NCBI RefSeq assembly: GCF_900107455.1
Contig: NZ_FNQB01000001.1
Span: 2,666,001 to 2,730,000, forward strand
Source: Asanoa ishikariensis
Lineage (GTDB): Bacteria > Actinomycetota > Actinomycetes > Mycobacteriales > Micromonosporaceae
Direction of reading: 5' to 3'
Length of the DNA: 64,000 bases
Shown here: positions 27,757 to 36,500 of the stretch, piece after piece
Layout: the number at the start of each line of letters is the position of its first letter
Numbering within the stretch: position 1 is the stretch's first letter
Notes under the pieces: generated by a model
The model's input: only the letters and a program-made list of their open reading frames with translations
Told to the model about the DNA's origin: nothing
Database searches by the model: none
Made by a program: the position numbers and the translations under genes

Positions 27757-28448
27757 GCCGGATCGCTCCTTGTCATCTGTTCCCAGCCGAGCACCCTGCG
27801 GTCACCCATGATGCCGCATACCGCGAACCGGGCAAAAAGCTCCTCGGCGTACCAGCCGACCTGCGCCGTGCGCGCGATGGCGGCACGATGCTCCGGCTGA
27901 CGGTACGCGAAGCCGACCAGATCCGTTGTGCTCCGCCACACGGTGACCGTGCCCTGCCAGCCGATCGGTGCCTCGCCGATGCCGAACCGGGCGAGCAGTC
28001 CCGGCGCGTCGCGCAGGGTTGCGGCCACCGGGGGGATGGCGCGCCAGAAGGTCGCGGCCCGCGACGGCCTCAGGCGGGCCCGGGTCAGAGCCAGGACCAT
28101 TCCGTCGGTACGGGTGTGCGGGGCTGCCTCGAACGGTTGGCGGCCGCTCCAGGTGCCGCGGCTGGCGATCGGGGCGAGGTCGATCTGGGCGTGGGCCGTG
28201 CTGAGGTCGGTCCAGCTCTGGATGGCTTGTGGCGTTTTGTTTGGTTCGTGTACGAGCAGGGCCGCCCAGCGCGTGGCGTCGACGTCGCCCGGGCCGAAGC
28301 CGAGGCCGGTGCCCGTGCCGAGCAGTTTGGCGAAGCGGACGCCGGGGTGGCGGCGGAGCCGGGCGCGGTCGGTCGCCATCCGGGCGAGCACCTGGGGGAG
28401 GGCCCGCGGGGGCATCCGCCAGACGTGCAGGGTGACGACCGTGTCCAT
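27753..28448 (-). CDS. crtA: Spheroidene monooxygenase-like protein (CrtA family)
   Basis: A 231-residue protein of the spheroidene monooxygenase family. It has the typical GIGEAPIGWQGTVTVWRS, FAYRQPEHRAAIARTAQ and WYAEELFARF segments. In purple bacteria CrtA introduces a keto group at C-2 of acyclic carotenoid ends; in actinomycetes the product is not defined. It starts the tightly overlapping operon and is coupled to the GNAT gene by ATGA. The family is often heme-dependent, but I cannot point to the ligand. Function on the end group later hydrated by CruF is inferred. Confidence 0.85.
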   Translation of the reverse strand: MDTVVTLHVWRMPPRALPQVLARMATDRARLRRHPGVRFAKLLGTGTGLGFGPGDVDATRWAALLVHEPNKTPQAIQSWTDLSTAHAQIDLAPIASRGTWSGRQPFEAAPHTRTDGMVLALTRARLRPSRAATFWRAIPPVAATLRDAPGLLARFGIGEAPIGWQGTVTVWRSTTDLVGFAYRQPEHRAAIARTAQVGWYAEELFARFAVCGIMGDRRVLGWEQMTRSDPA

Positions 28449-28486
28449 CGCGCCCAGTCTCCACCGTTCGTGGCCGGGCTGCTTTC

Positions 28487-28550
28487 TGGGTGGCCCTGGT
28501 CTTGGGCGGCCCTGGTCTTGGGTGGCCCCGGTTTCGGGTGGGCCTGGGTC
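28487..28550. repeat. Tandem repeat, four 16-bp units
   Basis: Four consecutive units of TGGGTGGCCCTGGTCT with slight divergence (unit 2 TGGGCGGCCC..., unit 3 TGGGTGGCCCCGGTTT, unit 4 CGGGTGGGCCTGGGTC). They fill the space between the YbaK gene's stop and the crtA-like gene's start. Confidence 0.8.
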
Positions 28551-29040
28551 AGGCGACGTCGGTGACGGTGCCGCTGGTCAGTCGCTCGAGCTCGGCCGGG
28601 GTGATCGGGAAGACCGCGTGCGGGATGCCGCCGGCGGCCCAGACCTCGGCGAACGCGAACAGAGCGGTGTCGACGAGGGTACGCATGGCGGGCTTGCCAG
28701 GGTGGACGGGCGCCACGCCACCGATCGCCTGGCCGGTGTGGTCCCGGACGAAGTCGGGGCTGGCCCGGCGGACCTTCCCGATGCCGTGCTCCTTGGCCAC
28801 CCGGGCGGTGTCGACCCGGTGTGCGCCGCTGGTCAGCACCAGCAAGGGCGTGCCGTCCGCGTCGAAGACGAGCGAGTTGGCGATCTGGCCGACCTCGACG
28901 CCGAGCTGGGCCGCGGCCGCGGCGGCGGTGGGCGCGGCGTCCGCCAGGATCCGGACCTGGCTGGGGCGGCCGGCGGCGTCGCGGGCACCGGCGGCGTCGA
29001 GCGCGTCCTGGACGGCGCGGACGTTGGGATGCGGTTGCAT
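28549..29040 (-). CDS. YbaK/EbsC-family protein (putative aminoacyl-tRNA deacylase)
   Basis: A 163-residue single-domain YbaK-type protein. Family members remove mis-attached amino acids from tRNA (for example Cys from tRNA-Pro). The conserved segments are VGQIANSLVFDADGTPLLVLTSGAHRVDT, with the catalytic-type lysine region VAKEHGIGKVRRASPDFVRDHTGQAIGGVAPVH (quoted in part). The ATG is well placed. The exact specificity (ProX, YbaK or other) is not clear. It is on the same strand as the carotenoid operon, separated by a 16-bp tandem repeat. Confidence 0.88.
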   Translation of the reverse strand: MQPHPNVRAVQDALDAAGARDAAGRPSQVRILADAAPTAAAAAAQLGVEVGQIANSLVFDADGTPLLVLTSGAHRVDTARVAKEHGIGKVRRASPDFVRDHTGQAIGGVAPVHPGKPAMRTLVDTALFAFAEVWAAGGIPHAVFPITPAELERLTSGTVTDVA

Positions 29041-29513
29041 CGGGACACGCTCTCATGCCGCGCGGCCCGTGCGCGCCCGGTTTCCGCGAAGTGGCGTTCC
29101 CGCTGGTGGGCCGCGTGTTTTCGGCGCTTCGCGGGTGCTGGCGAACATCAGCCGACATCAGCGCGCGGCACGTTGCTTTTTTGTCAGACCCAAGGTGTAC
29201 TCTTCTTGTAGTTAGAACGCGTGTTCGATTAGCTCGCACACTCGTTCTGGCGGTCCGGTAGGCGCGATTCGCGGCGCGGCTTCCGGAACGTGCGGCTTCG
29301 CGGGCCGCACATCAGGCAGGACCGTCGCCCGCCGCCCTCGACCCCCGGGCGGTGGGCGACGGACCAGCCGACCTGCCGGTCGGGTGTGGTGTGGGGAAGC
29401 GTCACGCCCGACCGGCAACTAGAACGACCGCTGCGCCTTCCTCCGCTGCGGGGCACGTCCGCGGGTCCTTCCGGGGCCCGTGCACAGGCTGCAAACGCGG
29501 AGGAGACAGGTTC
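29041..29513 (+). other. Regulatory region and structured leader of the mutasome operon
   Basis: No gene is seen in this 473-bp stretch. It holds the LexA box at 29213-29228 and then about 285 nt of probable leader with three hairpins: TGCGGC/GCCGCA (29292-29309), a 13-bp stem with one mismatch (29322-29362) and a 10-bp stem GCCGGTCGGG/CCCGACCGGC (29375-29416). A good ribosome binding site, GGAGGAGA, precedes the HEPN gene. Confidence 0.6.
29213..29228. promoter_or_regulatory. LexA (SOS) box
   Basis: TAGAAC-GCGT-GTTCGA differs at one base from the actinobacterial/Gram-positive SOS box TCGAAC-N4-GTTCGA. A possible -10 element (TACTCT) lies about 18 bp upstream. The box precedes HEPN-imuA'-imuB-dnaE2, genes known to be LexA-controlled in actinobacteria. 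Confidence 0.8.
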
Positions 29514-29957
29514 ATGACGACAGCCCAGGCGCCGACCGTGCCGGCCCACGTGCTGCCGCACCGCACGCCGGCCCAGCTACTCGCGATCGCCCGCAACGGC
29601 CTCGCCGAGGCCGCGCAGACCCGTCCCGACGGCCTGCGCTACGCCGCCGCACACCTAGCCGCCCTACGCGCGGCCGCCGCGATGCTCGCGGCCCGGGCCC
29701 GCCCCTCGCCGACCCGCCGCAACCGGATCACCAGCGTCTGGGCGCTGCTCGTGATGGTCGCGCCGGAGCTCGACGACTGGGCGACCTACTTCGCCGCCGG
29801 TGCGACCAAGCGCGCCGCCGCCGAGGCCGGCATCCCCCGGGTCGTGACCGCCCGCGAGGCCGACGACCTGCTCCGCGCCGCCGAGCAGTTCGTGGCCGTG
29901 GTCGAGGTCGCGCTCGGCATCTCCCATCAGCCCTCCCTGGACGGCCTGGCCGCCTAG
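29514..29957 (+). CDS. SAV_6107-family HEPN-domain protein
   Basis: A 147-residue all-helical protein of the SAV_6107 HEPN family. The region LRYAAAHLAALRAAAAMLAARARPSPTRRNRITSVWALL and a following acidic helix are typical. HEPN domains are often RNases or toxin-like, but the RxxxxH site is not clearly visible, so activity is uncertain. In Streptomyces the homologue lies next to the ImuA'/ImuB/DnaE2 genes, as here. The ATG follows GGAGGAGA at good spacing. It is the first gene behind the LexA box, so it is likely DNA-damage-induced; its role in mutagenic repair is not established. Confidence 0.82.
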   Translation: MTTAQAPTVPAHVLPHRTPAQLLAIARNGLAEAAQTRPDGLRYAAAHLAALRAAAAMLAARARPSPTRRNRITSVWALLVMVAPELDDWATYFAAGATKRAAAEAGIPRVVTAREADDLLRAAEQFVAVVEVALGISHQPSLDGLAA

Positions 29958-30150
29958 GCCGGGTCTTGCCGCTCATCGCGGCCTGCGATTGGCCGGCTGC
30001 CGCCTGGCGGCGTCCCGGGCATCAACCCGGGTTCCCGGGCCACCACCAGACAACGCCTGGACTCCGTCTCGGCTCACGATGATCGGCCGGACCCGGCTTA
30101 CCACCGCAACACGGCACAACCAGCACAACCAGCACGACGGGGGTGAGCGC

Positions 30151-31398
30151 ATGGCGGGGCAGATGACGCTGGGATCAGCGGCATTGTCGGGTCTGGTCCG
30201 GCCGGCCAGCGCCGCGCCCGACGACGCGCACCGCACGTTGCCGGTGCCGGCCGAGCTGCGCGGGCTGCTGCCCGGGCGCGGCCTGCGCCGGGGCAGCACC
30301 GTGGCGGTGGGGACCGGCCCGCGCTCACCCAGCGGCGGCACCTCACTGGTCCACGCACTGATCGCCGAGGCGTCCCGGGCCGGTTCCTGGTGCGCGGTGG
30401 TGGGCGTGCCGGCATTCGGCGCGGTCGCGGCCGCCGACGGCGGCGTCGCCCTCGAGCGGTTGGCGCTGGTGCCCAACCCCGGCCCCGAATGGGCCACGGT
30501 GGTGGCTGCCCTGATCGACGGCGTCGACGTCGTGGTGCTCGCCGTCCCGACCCAGGGCGCCGTCGCGAGCACGGTCACCGCCCGGCTGGCCGCCCGCGCC
30601 CGGCAACGCGGCAGCGTCCTGGTGCCCTACGGCCAATGGGACGGCGCCGACCTCACCCTGCGCGTCACCCGCGGTCGTTGGGAGGGCCTGTCCGCAGGCC
30701 GCGGCCGGCTTCGCCGGCGAGAGGTCACCATCGTCGCGCGCGGCCGAGGCGCCGCCACCCAACCCCGCGAGATCACTGTCTGGATGCCGGGCTACCGCCC
30801 GCTGACCGGCACCGTCGCGATCGCACCGTTCGAACCCGTCGCCCTGCCAGCCCTGCACGCGGTCCCCGACCCGACCCCACCCGCCGCCGAGCTGCCGGGC
30901 CCGCCGTCCGGCGGCGATCAGGGCACTGTGGCGGGTGGCCGGGTTATGGGCAGGGCGCCGGGTTCGTCGCAGGCGAGCGACCGGGGTGTCGCGGCGGATG
31001 GCCGGGAGCCGGGCGATCCGCGGGCATCGTCGGGGTCCGGGTTGCCGGCTTCAGCCGAGGTTGAGCGGTCGTCTGGGTCCGTTGGCGGCGACGCGCCGGA
31101 TCTGCCAGAGGGCCGGCCTGCCGGCGCTGACCCGGACGCGGGGTGGAGTGCGTCGTTGTTCGATCTGGTCGCGACCGGTGACCATGCTGGGCTGCCGAAT
31201 GACACGGATCCGTCGGTCCGTGGGGAGCAGGATCCGGTCGATGACGAACTTTCGGTGGGCGTCCGGGAGATGGCCGCGACAGGCGGATCACCGCGGGCCG
31301 CGCACGACGAGCCGGCCAGCGCCGACTCTGCCGGCGCCGATCCGGCCGAACCGGAGCAACGGCCGCGGCTCAAGCTGGTCGCGGGCGGGGCCCGATGA
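30151..31398 (+). CDS. ImuA'-like mutasome accessory protein
   Basis: A 415-residue RecA-like ImuA' protein. The first ~230 residues form the domain: LPVPAELRGLLPGRGLRRGSTVAV, then a loop PRSPSGGTSLVHAL at the place of Walker A, and VVVLAVPTQG as Walker B-like strand. The Walker A consensus is degraded, as expected for this family. The remaining ~180 residues are low-complexity Gly/Ser/Asp/Pro-rich and end in PRLKLVAGGAR. ATG follows GGGGTGAG. The protein bridges ImuB and the recombination machinery in mycobacteria. Its stop overlaps the ATG of the repeat-encoded small ORF (ATGA). Confidence 0.83.
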   Translation: MAGQMTLGSAALSGLVRPASAAPDDAHRTLPVPAELRGLLPGRGLRRGSTVAVGTGPRSPSGGTSLVHALIAEASRAGSWCAVVGVPAFGAVAAADGGVALERLALVPNPGPEWATVVAALIDGVDVVVLAVPTQGAVASTVTARLAARARQRGSVLVPYGQWDGADLTLRVTRGRWEGLSAGRGRLRRREVTIVARGRGAATQPREITVWMPGYRPLTGTVAIAPFEPVALPALHAVPDPTPPAAELPGPPSGGDQGTVAGGRVMGRAPGSSQASDRGVAADGREPGDPRASSGSGLPASAEVERSSGSVGGDAPDLPEGRPAGADPDAGWSASLFDLVATGDHAGLPNDTDPSVRGEQDPVDDELSVGVREMAATGGSPRAAHDEPASADSAGADPAEPEQRPRLKLVAGGAR

Positions 31399-31640
31399 CC
31401 GGCCGGCGGGTCGCAGCCACTGGCGCTCCGGGTGCCGCGGGCGAGTCAGCCGCCACGGGCAAGTCGGGTGCCGCGGGCGAGTCGGTCACCACGGGCAAGT
31501 CGGGTGCCGCGGGCGAGTCGGCCGCCACGGGCAAGTCGGGTGCCGCGGGCGAGTCGGGGGCCGCGGGCAAGTCTCGCGCTGCGGGCCCGCCGGGTGCGGG
31601 GCAGGGCGTGGGTGTCGGGCGGGGTGCGGGCGGTGGGTGA
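31395..31640 (+). CDS. Candidate repeat-encoded small protein between imuA' and imuB
   Basis: An 81-codon ORF whose ATG overlaps the imuA' stop (ATGA) and whose stop overlaps the proposed imuB start. The middle is a 12-residue repeat (GAAGESAATGKS) made four times by a 36-bp DNA tandem repeat, followed by a Gly-rich end. No homology is recognised. The perfect overlaps at both ends suggest either a real linker peptide or a read-through path that keeps ribosomes moving from imuA' to imuB. All three frames are open through the repeat, so coding is uncertain. Confidence 0.35.
   Translation: MTGRRVAATGAPGAAGESAATGKSGAAGESVTTGKSGAAGESAATGKSGAAGESGAAGKSRAAGPPGAGQGVGVGRGAGGG
31430..31573. repeat. 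4 x 36-bp tandem repeat in the imuA'-imuB junction
   Basis: Four near-identical 36-bp units begin at 31430, 31466, 31502 and 31538, each starting GGGTGCCGCGGGCGAGTC and ending GGGCAAGTC. Only a few bases vary between units. Because 36 is a multiple of three, copy-number changes would keep the frame. Confidence 0.92.
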
Positions 31641-33204
31641 TGACGGTGCGGTGGCGCGTACCGCGGTGCTCTGGTGTCCGGACTGGCCCGTCATCGCGGC
31701 CGAGATCGTCGACGGGGTTCCGGCGACCGGTGCGGTCGCGGTGCTGCACGCCAATCGGGTGGTGGCGGCGTCCGAGGTGGCGCGGGCCGACGGCGTGCGG
31801 CGGGGGCTGCGCAAGCGGGAGGCGCAGAGCCGGTGTCCCGGCCTGGTCGTGGTCGACCACGACCCGGCGCGTGACGCGCGGGCGTTCGAGCCCGTCGTCG
31901 CCGCCGTCGAGGAGATGGTCGCGGGGGTCGAGGTGGTCCGGCCCGGGGTGTGCGGGTTCGCGGCGCGGGGGCCGGCCCGCTACTTCGGCGGGGAAGAACC
32001 CGCCGCCGAGCGGATCGTCGAGCACGTCGCGCAGGCGTGCGGGGTGGAGAGCCAGATCGGGGTCGCCGACGGCGGGTTCGCGGCTGGGCTCGCGGCCCGG
32101 GAGGGGCTGATCGTCGGGAGCGGGGAGACCGTGGCGTTCCTGGCGGGCCGGCCGGTCGAAGCGCTCGCCCGCCCGACCCTCACCGAACTGCTCCGCCGGC
32201 TCGGGATCACCACCCTCGGCGCGTTCGCCGGGCTGGGCCGGGGCGACGTGCTCGCGCGGTTCGGTTTCGACGCCGCGCTGGCGCATCGGCTGGCCGGGGG
32301 CGGTGACGAGCGGCCCCTCGCGGTCCGGCGGCCGCCGCCGGACCTGGAGGTCAGCGAGGACTACGGCGACGACCCGCTGGAACGGGTCGACGTGGCCGCG
32401 TTCGCCGCACGGATGCTCGCCGAGCGGCTGCACGAGCGGCTGGCCGGCTACGGGCTGGCCTGCACCCGGCTGTCCATCGGCGCGGTCACCGCGCACGGCC
32501 AGGAGCTGCACCGGGTCTGGCGGCACGACGGTCTGCTGACCACGGCCGCGATCGCCGACCGGGTGCGCTGGCAGCTCGACGGCTGGCTGTCGGGCACTAC
32601 CCGCCGCGGCGCCCGGACCGCGCCGGCCCGGCCGACCGCCGGCATCATCCGACTGCGCCTCATGCCCGAGGGCGTGCTGCCGCACGCCGGACTCCAGCCT
32701 GGGCTGTGGGGCGAGACGGGGGAGGAGAAGGAGCGGGCGCACCGTTCGTTCAACCGGATCCAGGGCATCCTCGGCCCCGAGTCGGTGGTCACCGCCGTGC
32801 TCGGCGGCGGTCGTTCCCCGGCCGACCAGGTGCGCCTGGTGCCCTGGGGCGACGAGCTGACGCCCACCCGGCCCGCCGCGCCCTGGCCGGGCCGGCTGCC
32901 GTCGCCGGCCCCCGCGCTGGTGCTGCCCGCACCGCTGCCGGCCACCGTCCGCGACGCGGCCGGCGAGCCGGTCGGCGTGTCCGCCCGCCTGCTGGTCACC
33001 GCCGCACCGGCCCACCTCACGATCGGCAGCGGCCCGCCGGTCGAGATCGTCGGCTGGGCCGGTCCCTGGCCGGTCGACGAGCGCTGGTGGGCGCCCGCCG
33101 AGGCCCGCCGCCGTGCCCGGTTCCAGGTCGCCCTGGCCGACGGCAGCGCCTTCCTGCTCTCCCTGGCCGCCGGCCAATGGTCCGTGGAGGCCATCTATGA
33201 CTAG
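31633..33204 (+). CDS. imuB: ImuB, catalytically inactive Y-family polymerase
   Basis: A 523-residue Y-family polymerase homologue of the ImuB type. The N-terminal strand reads TAVLWCPDWPVIAAE, where active polymerases have DMDAFYASVE. The palm region has GVCGFAARGPARYFGGE where DinB has SVDEAFLD. Catalytic acids are therefore missing and the protein should act as an adaptor linking DnaE2 to the beta clamp. The finger/palm HhH region (LRRLGITTLGAFAGL) and a ~200-residue C-terminal tail are present. GTG 31633 is used; GTG 31651 is a likely alternative, just before the conserved strand. Part of the LexA-controlled operon. Confidence 0.9.
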   Translation: MGDDGAVARTAVLWCPDWPVIAAEIVDGVPATGAVAVLHANRVVAASEVARADGVRRGLRKREAQSRCPGLVVVDHDPARDARAFEPVVAAVEEMVAGVEVVRPGVCGFAARGPARYFGGEEPAAERIVEHVAQACGVESQIGVADGGFAAGLAAREGLIVGSGETVAFLAGRPVEALARPTLTELLRRLGITTLGAFAGLGRGDVLARFGFDAALAHRLAGGGDERPLAVRRPPPDLEVSEDYGDDPLERVDVAAFAARMLAERLHERLAGYGLACTRLSIGAVTAHGQELHRVWRHDGLLTTAAIADRVRWQLDGWLSGTTRRGARTAPARPTAGIIRLRLMPEGVLPHAGLQPGLWGETGEEKERAHRSFNRIQGILGPESVVTAVLGGGRSPADQVRLVPWGDELTPTRPAAPWPGRLPSPAPALVLPAPLPATVRDAAGEPVGVSARLLVTAAPAHLTIGSGPPVEIVGWAGPWPVDERWWAPAEARRRARFQVALADGSAFLLSLAAGQWSVEAIYD

Positions 33205-33273
33205 GGATCTGTCTCGAAGTGCCGACCGGGCCGCGGCGGACCCAGGCGCTGCCTGGAACAACGCCGGTCACGA

Positions 33274-33296
33274 CCGGATACGACACCGGTATCCGG
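33274..33296 (+). terminator. Possible terminator hairpin after imuB
   Basis: CCGGATAC and GTATCCGG form a perfect 8-bp stem with a 7-nt loop, 70 bp after the imuB stop. There is no T-tract, so it may only be a processing or pausing structure. Confidence 0.4.
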
Positions 33297-33424
33297 CCGC
33301 GCCCGGAGTGGCCCCAGCCGGCGTCTGGGCCTCGCCTCGTTCCGGCCCCCACCTCGAGCCGGACCCCGACCAGCGGATCATGAACCGCTTCGCAAGGTCA
33401 TCTCGATGTAATGGTTATGAAGAC

Positions 33425-33510
33425 GCGGACCTGGCAGCGAAGCGCAGCGAGCGGTCCCCGGCGGGAGCGACGGTCGCGCCCACCGCGGACCCGGGACAGG
33501 CTCTTGCGTT
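33425..33510 (-). repeat. Dispersed intergenic repeat, copy B (inverted)
   Basis: Read on the minus strand, this copy has GACCGTCGCTCCCGCCGG, GACCGCTCGCTGCGC and GCTGCCAGGTCCGCG in the same order and spacing as copy A at 23041. It ends about 30 bp before the dnaE2 start. Confidence 0.65.
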
Positions 33511-33539
33511 CTTCGCTCCTGAGGTCCGGGGGTGTGCCC

Positions 33540-36500
33540 ATGGGCTTCAATAACCCCGGCATCTCGTGGTCGCAGTTGGAGGGGACGCTCTCCGGTCGGC
33601 ACCTGCACGTCGTCGACCCGCTGGCGGTCGACGCCGACGGTGGCGACTCGCCGGCGTGGACCCGCAAGCGCCCCCGTTACGAGCCGCCGCCGGAGCCGCC
33701 GCCCGAGCAGGGCACGGTGCCCTATGCCGAGTTGCACTGCCACTCCAACTTCAGCTTCCTCGACGGGGCCAGCCACCCCGAGGAGCTTGCCGAGGAGGCG
33801 CGGCGGCTCGGGCTGACCGCGCTCGCCATGACCGATCACGACGGCTTCTACGGTGTGGTGCGGTTCTCCGAGGCGGCGCGGGCGCTCGGGTTGCCGACCA
33901 TCTTCGGTGCGGAGCTGTCGCTGTCCGAGGGGATACGGGGCCGGGACACGGTGATCCGGTCGGGCGAGCCCGACCCGCACGGGCGGCACCTGCTGGCGTT
34001 GGCGCACGGCCACGAGGGCTACGCGCGGCTGTCGTCGGTCATCGGGCAGGCCCAGCTCGACGGCGGTGAGAAGGGCCGGCCCGAATACGGCTCGCTGGAA
34101 GACGTCGCCGCGCAGCTGCGTGACCACGTGTTGGTGCTGACCGGGTGTCGCAAGGGGACGGTGCCGGCGGCGCTGCTCACCGAAGGGGTCGACGCGGCGG
34201 CGCGCGAGCTCGACCGGCTGGCGCGGCTGTTCGGGGAGGACAACGTCGCGGTCGAGCTGACCGACCACGGCGATCCGACCGACGGCGACCGCAACGACGT
34301 GCTGGCCGCGCTCGCCGCCCAGCGCGGGCTGCCGACCGTTGCCACCAACAACGTGCACTACGCCACGCCGGCGCGGCGGCGGCTGGCGACGGCGGTGGCC
34401 GCGGTGCGGGCGCGGCGCAGCCTCGACGAGATCGACCCGTGGCTGCCCGCCGCGGCGACCGCCCACCTGCGCACGGGTGCCGAGATGGCGCAACGGTTCG
34501 CGGCCTATCCGGGTGCCGTGGCGCGCGCCGCCGAATACGGGCGTGACCTGGCCTTCGACATCCAGCTCGTGGCGCCGAAGCTGCCGGACTACCCGGTCGA
34601 TCCGGGCGAGTCCGAGATGGACCATCTGCGCAAGCTGACGATGGAGGGTGCGCTGGTGCGCTACGGGCCGCGGGCGGCCCATCCGGATGCCTACCGCCAG
34701 CTCGACTACGAGCTCACGATGATCGAGCAGCTCGGCTTCCAGGGCTACTTCCTGGTCGTCTACGACATCGTCAAGTTCTGTCGCGACAACAGGATCTACT
34801 GCCAGGGGCGGGGGTCGGCCGCCAACTCCGCGGTCTGCTACGCGCTGTGGATCACCAATGTCGACGCCGTCCAGCACGGGCTGCTGTTCGAGCGCTTCCT
34901 CGCACCGGAGCGCGACGGGCCGCCCGACATCGACGTCGACATCGAGTCCGACCAGCGGGAAAAGGTCATCCAGCACGTCTACACGAAGTACGGCCGGCGG
35001 CACACGGCCCAGGTCGCCAACGTGATCTCCTACCGGCCGCGGTCGGCGGTGCGCGACATCGCCAAGGCGTTCGGGTTCTCGCCCGGCCAGCAGGACGCGT
35101 GGAGCAAGCAGATCGACCGGTGGGGCTCGGTGGCCAAGATCGACGTCGACGACATCCCGGAGCACGTCGTCGACTTCGCCAACGAGCTGCAGACCTTCCC
35201 CCGGCATCTGGGCATCCACTCCGGCGGCATGGTGATCTGCGACCGGCCGATCATCGAGGTCTGCCCGGTCGAGTGGGGGCGGATGCCGGGCCGCACCGTG
35301 CTCCAGTGGGACAAGGACGACTGCGCCGCCGTCGACCTGGTCAAGTTCGACCTGCTCGGGCTGGGCATGCTGTCCGCGCTGCGCTACGCGTACGACATGA
35401 TCGAAGACGAGCTCGACATCAGCACGATGCCGCTCGACGACCCGGAGATCTACGACATGCTGTGCCGGGCCGACTCGATCGGGGTGTTCCAGGTGGAGAG
35501 CCGGGCCCAGATGGCGACGCTGCCCCGGCTGAAGCCCCGCGTGTTCTACGACCTGGTGGTCGAGGTCGCGCTGATCCGGCCGGGCCCGATCCAGGGCGGC
35601 TCGGTGCACCCGTACATCCGCCGCAAGAACGGCAAGGAGAAGTGGGAGCACGACCACCCGCTGATGGCGAAGGCGCTCGACAAGACGCTCGGCGTGCCAC
35701 TGTTCCAGGAGCAGCTCATGCAGCTCGCCATCGACGTCGCCGGCTTCGACGCGTCCGGCGCCGACCAGCTCCGCCGGGCCATGGGCTCCAAGCGGTCCGC
35801 CGAGCGGATGGCCGAGATTCGCGACCGGCTCTACGCGGGCATGGCCGCGCGGGGCATCACCGGCGCGCTGGCCGACGACATCTTCCTCAAGCTGTCGGCG
35901 TTCGCGAGCTACGGCTTCCCCGAGAGCCACGCGATGAGCTTCGCCTACCTCGTCTACGCCAGCTCCTGGCTCAAGCGCTACCACCCGGCCGCCTTCCTCG
36001 CCGCGCTGCTCAACGCCCAGCCGATGGGCTTCTACTCGCCGCAGACCCTGACCGACGACGCCCGCCGGCACGGCGTCGAGGTCCGCCGCCCCGACATCAA
36101 CGCCAGCGACGCCCAGGCGATCCTGGAGTCCACCAGGGACACCCGCTGGGGCAGTGGGCCGGGCGAGCCGCCACACCAGTGGGGCCTGGGCGGTCCCGCG
36201 GTCCGGGTGGGCCTGGCCGGCGTACGCACGATCGGCGCGGAGCTGGCCGACAAGATCGAGCAGGAACGGGTGGCGGCCGGGCCTTATCGCGACATGTCCG
36301 ACCTGGCCCGCCGGGTCGGCCTCACCACCGCCAACATGGAGGCCCTGGCCACCGCCGACGCCTTCGCCTGCTTCGGCCTGACCCGCCGCGAGGCGCTGTG
36401 GGCGGCCGGCGCCGCGGCCCAGGAACGTCCCGGCCGGCTACCCGGCACGACCGCCGCGACCCAGGCGCCGGTCCTGCCCGGCATGGGCGAGGTCGACCGC

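Larger units (their letters stand above)
33205..33539. other. Gap between imuB and dnaE2
   Basis: This 335-bp stretch carries no convincing gene. It contains the hairpin at 33274-33296 and copy B of the dispersed repeat, which reaches nearly to the dnaE2 start. dnaE2 may therefore have its own promoter; no LexA box was recognised here. Confidence 0.5.

Noticed and set aside
31430-31573. CRISPR-like array
   Set aside because: The 36-bp units are directly abutting with no unique spacers, so this is a simple tandem repeat.
33378-36176. 932-codon open frame antisense to dnaE2
   Set aside because: It mirrors the codon structure of dnaE2 in a high-GC genome, has no domain features and begins in the dispersed repeat.
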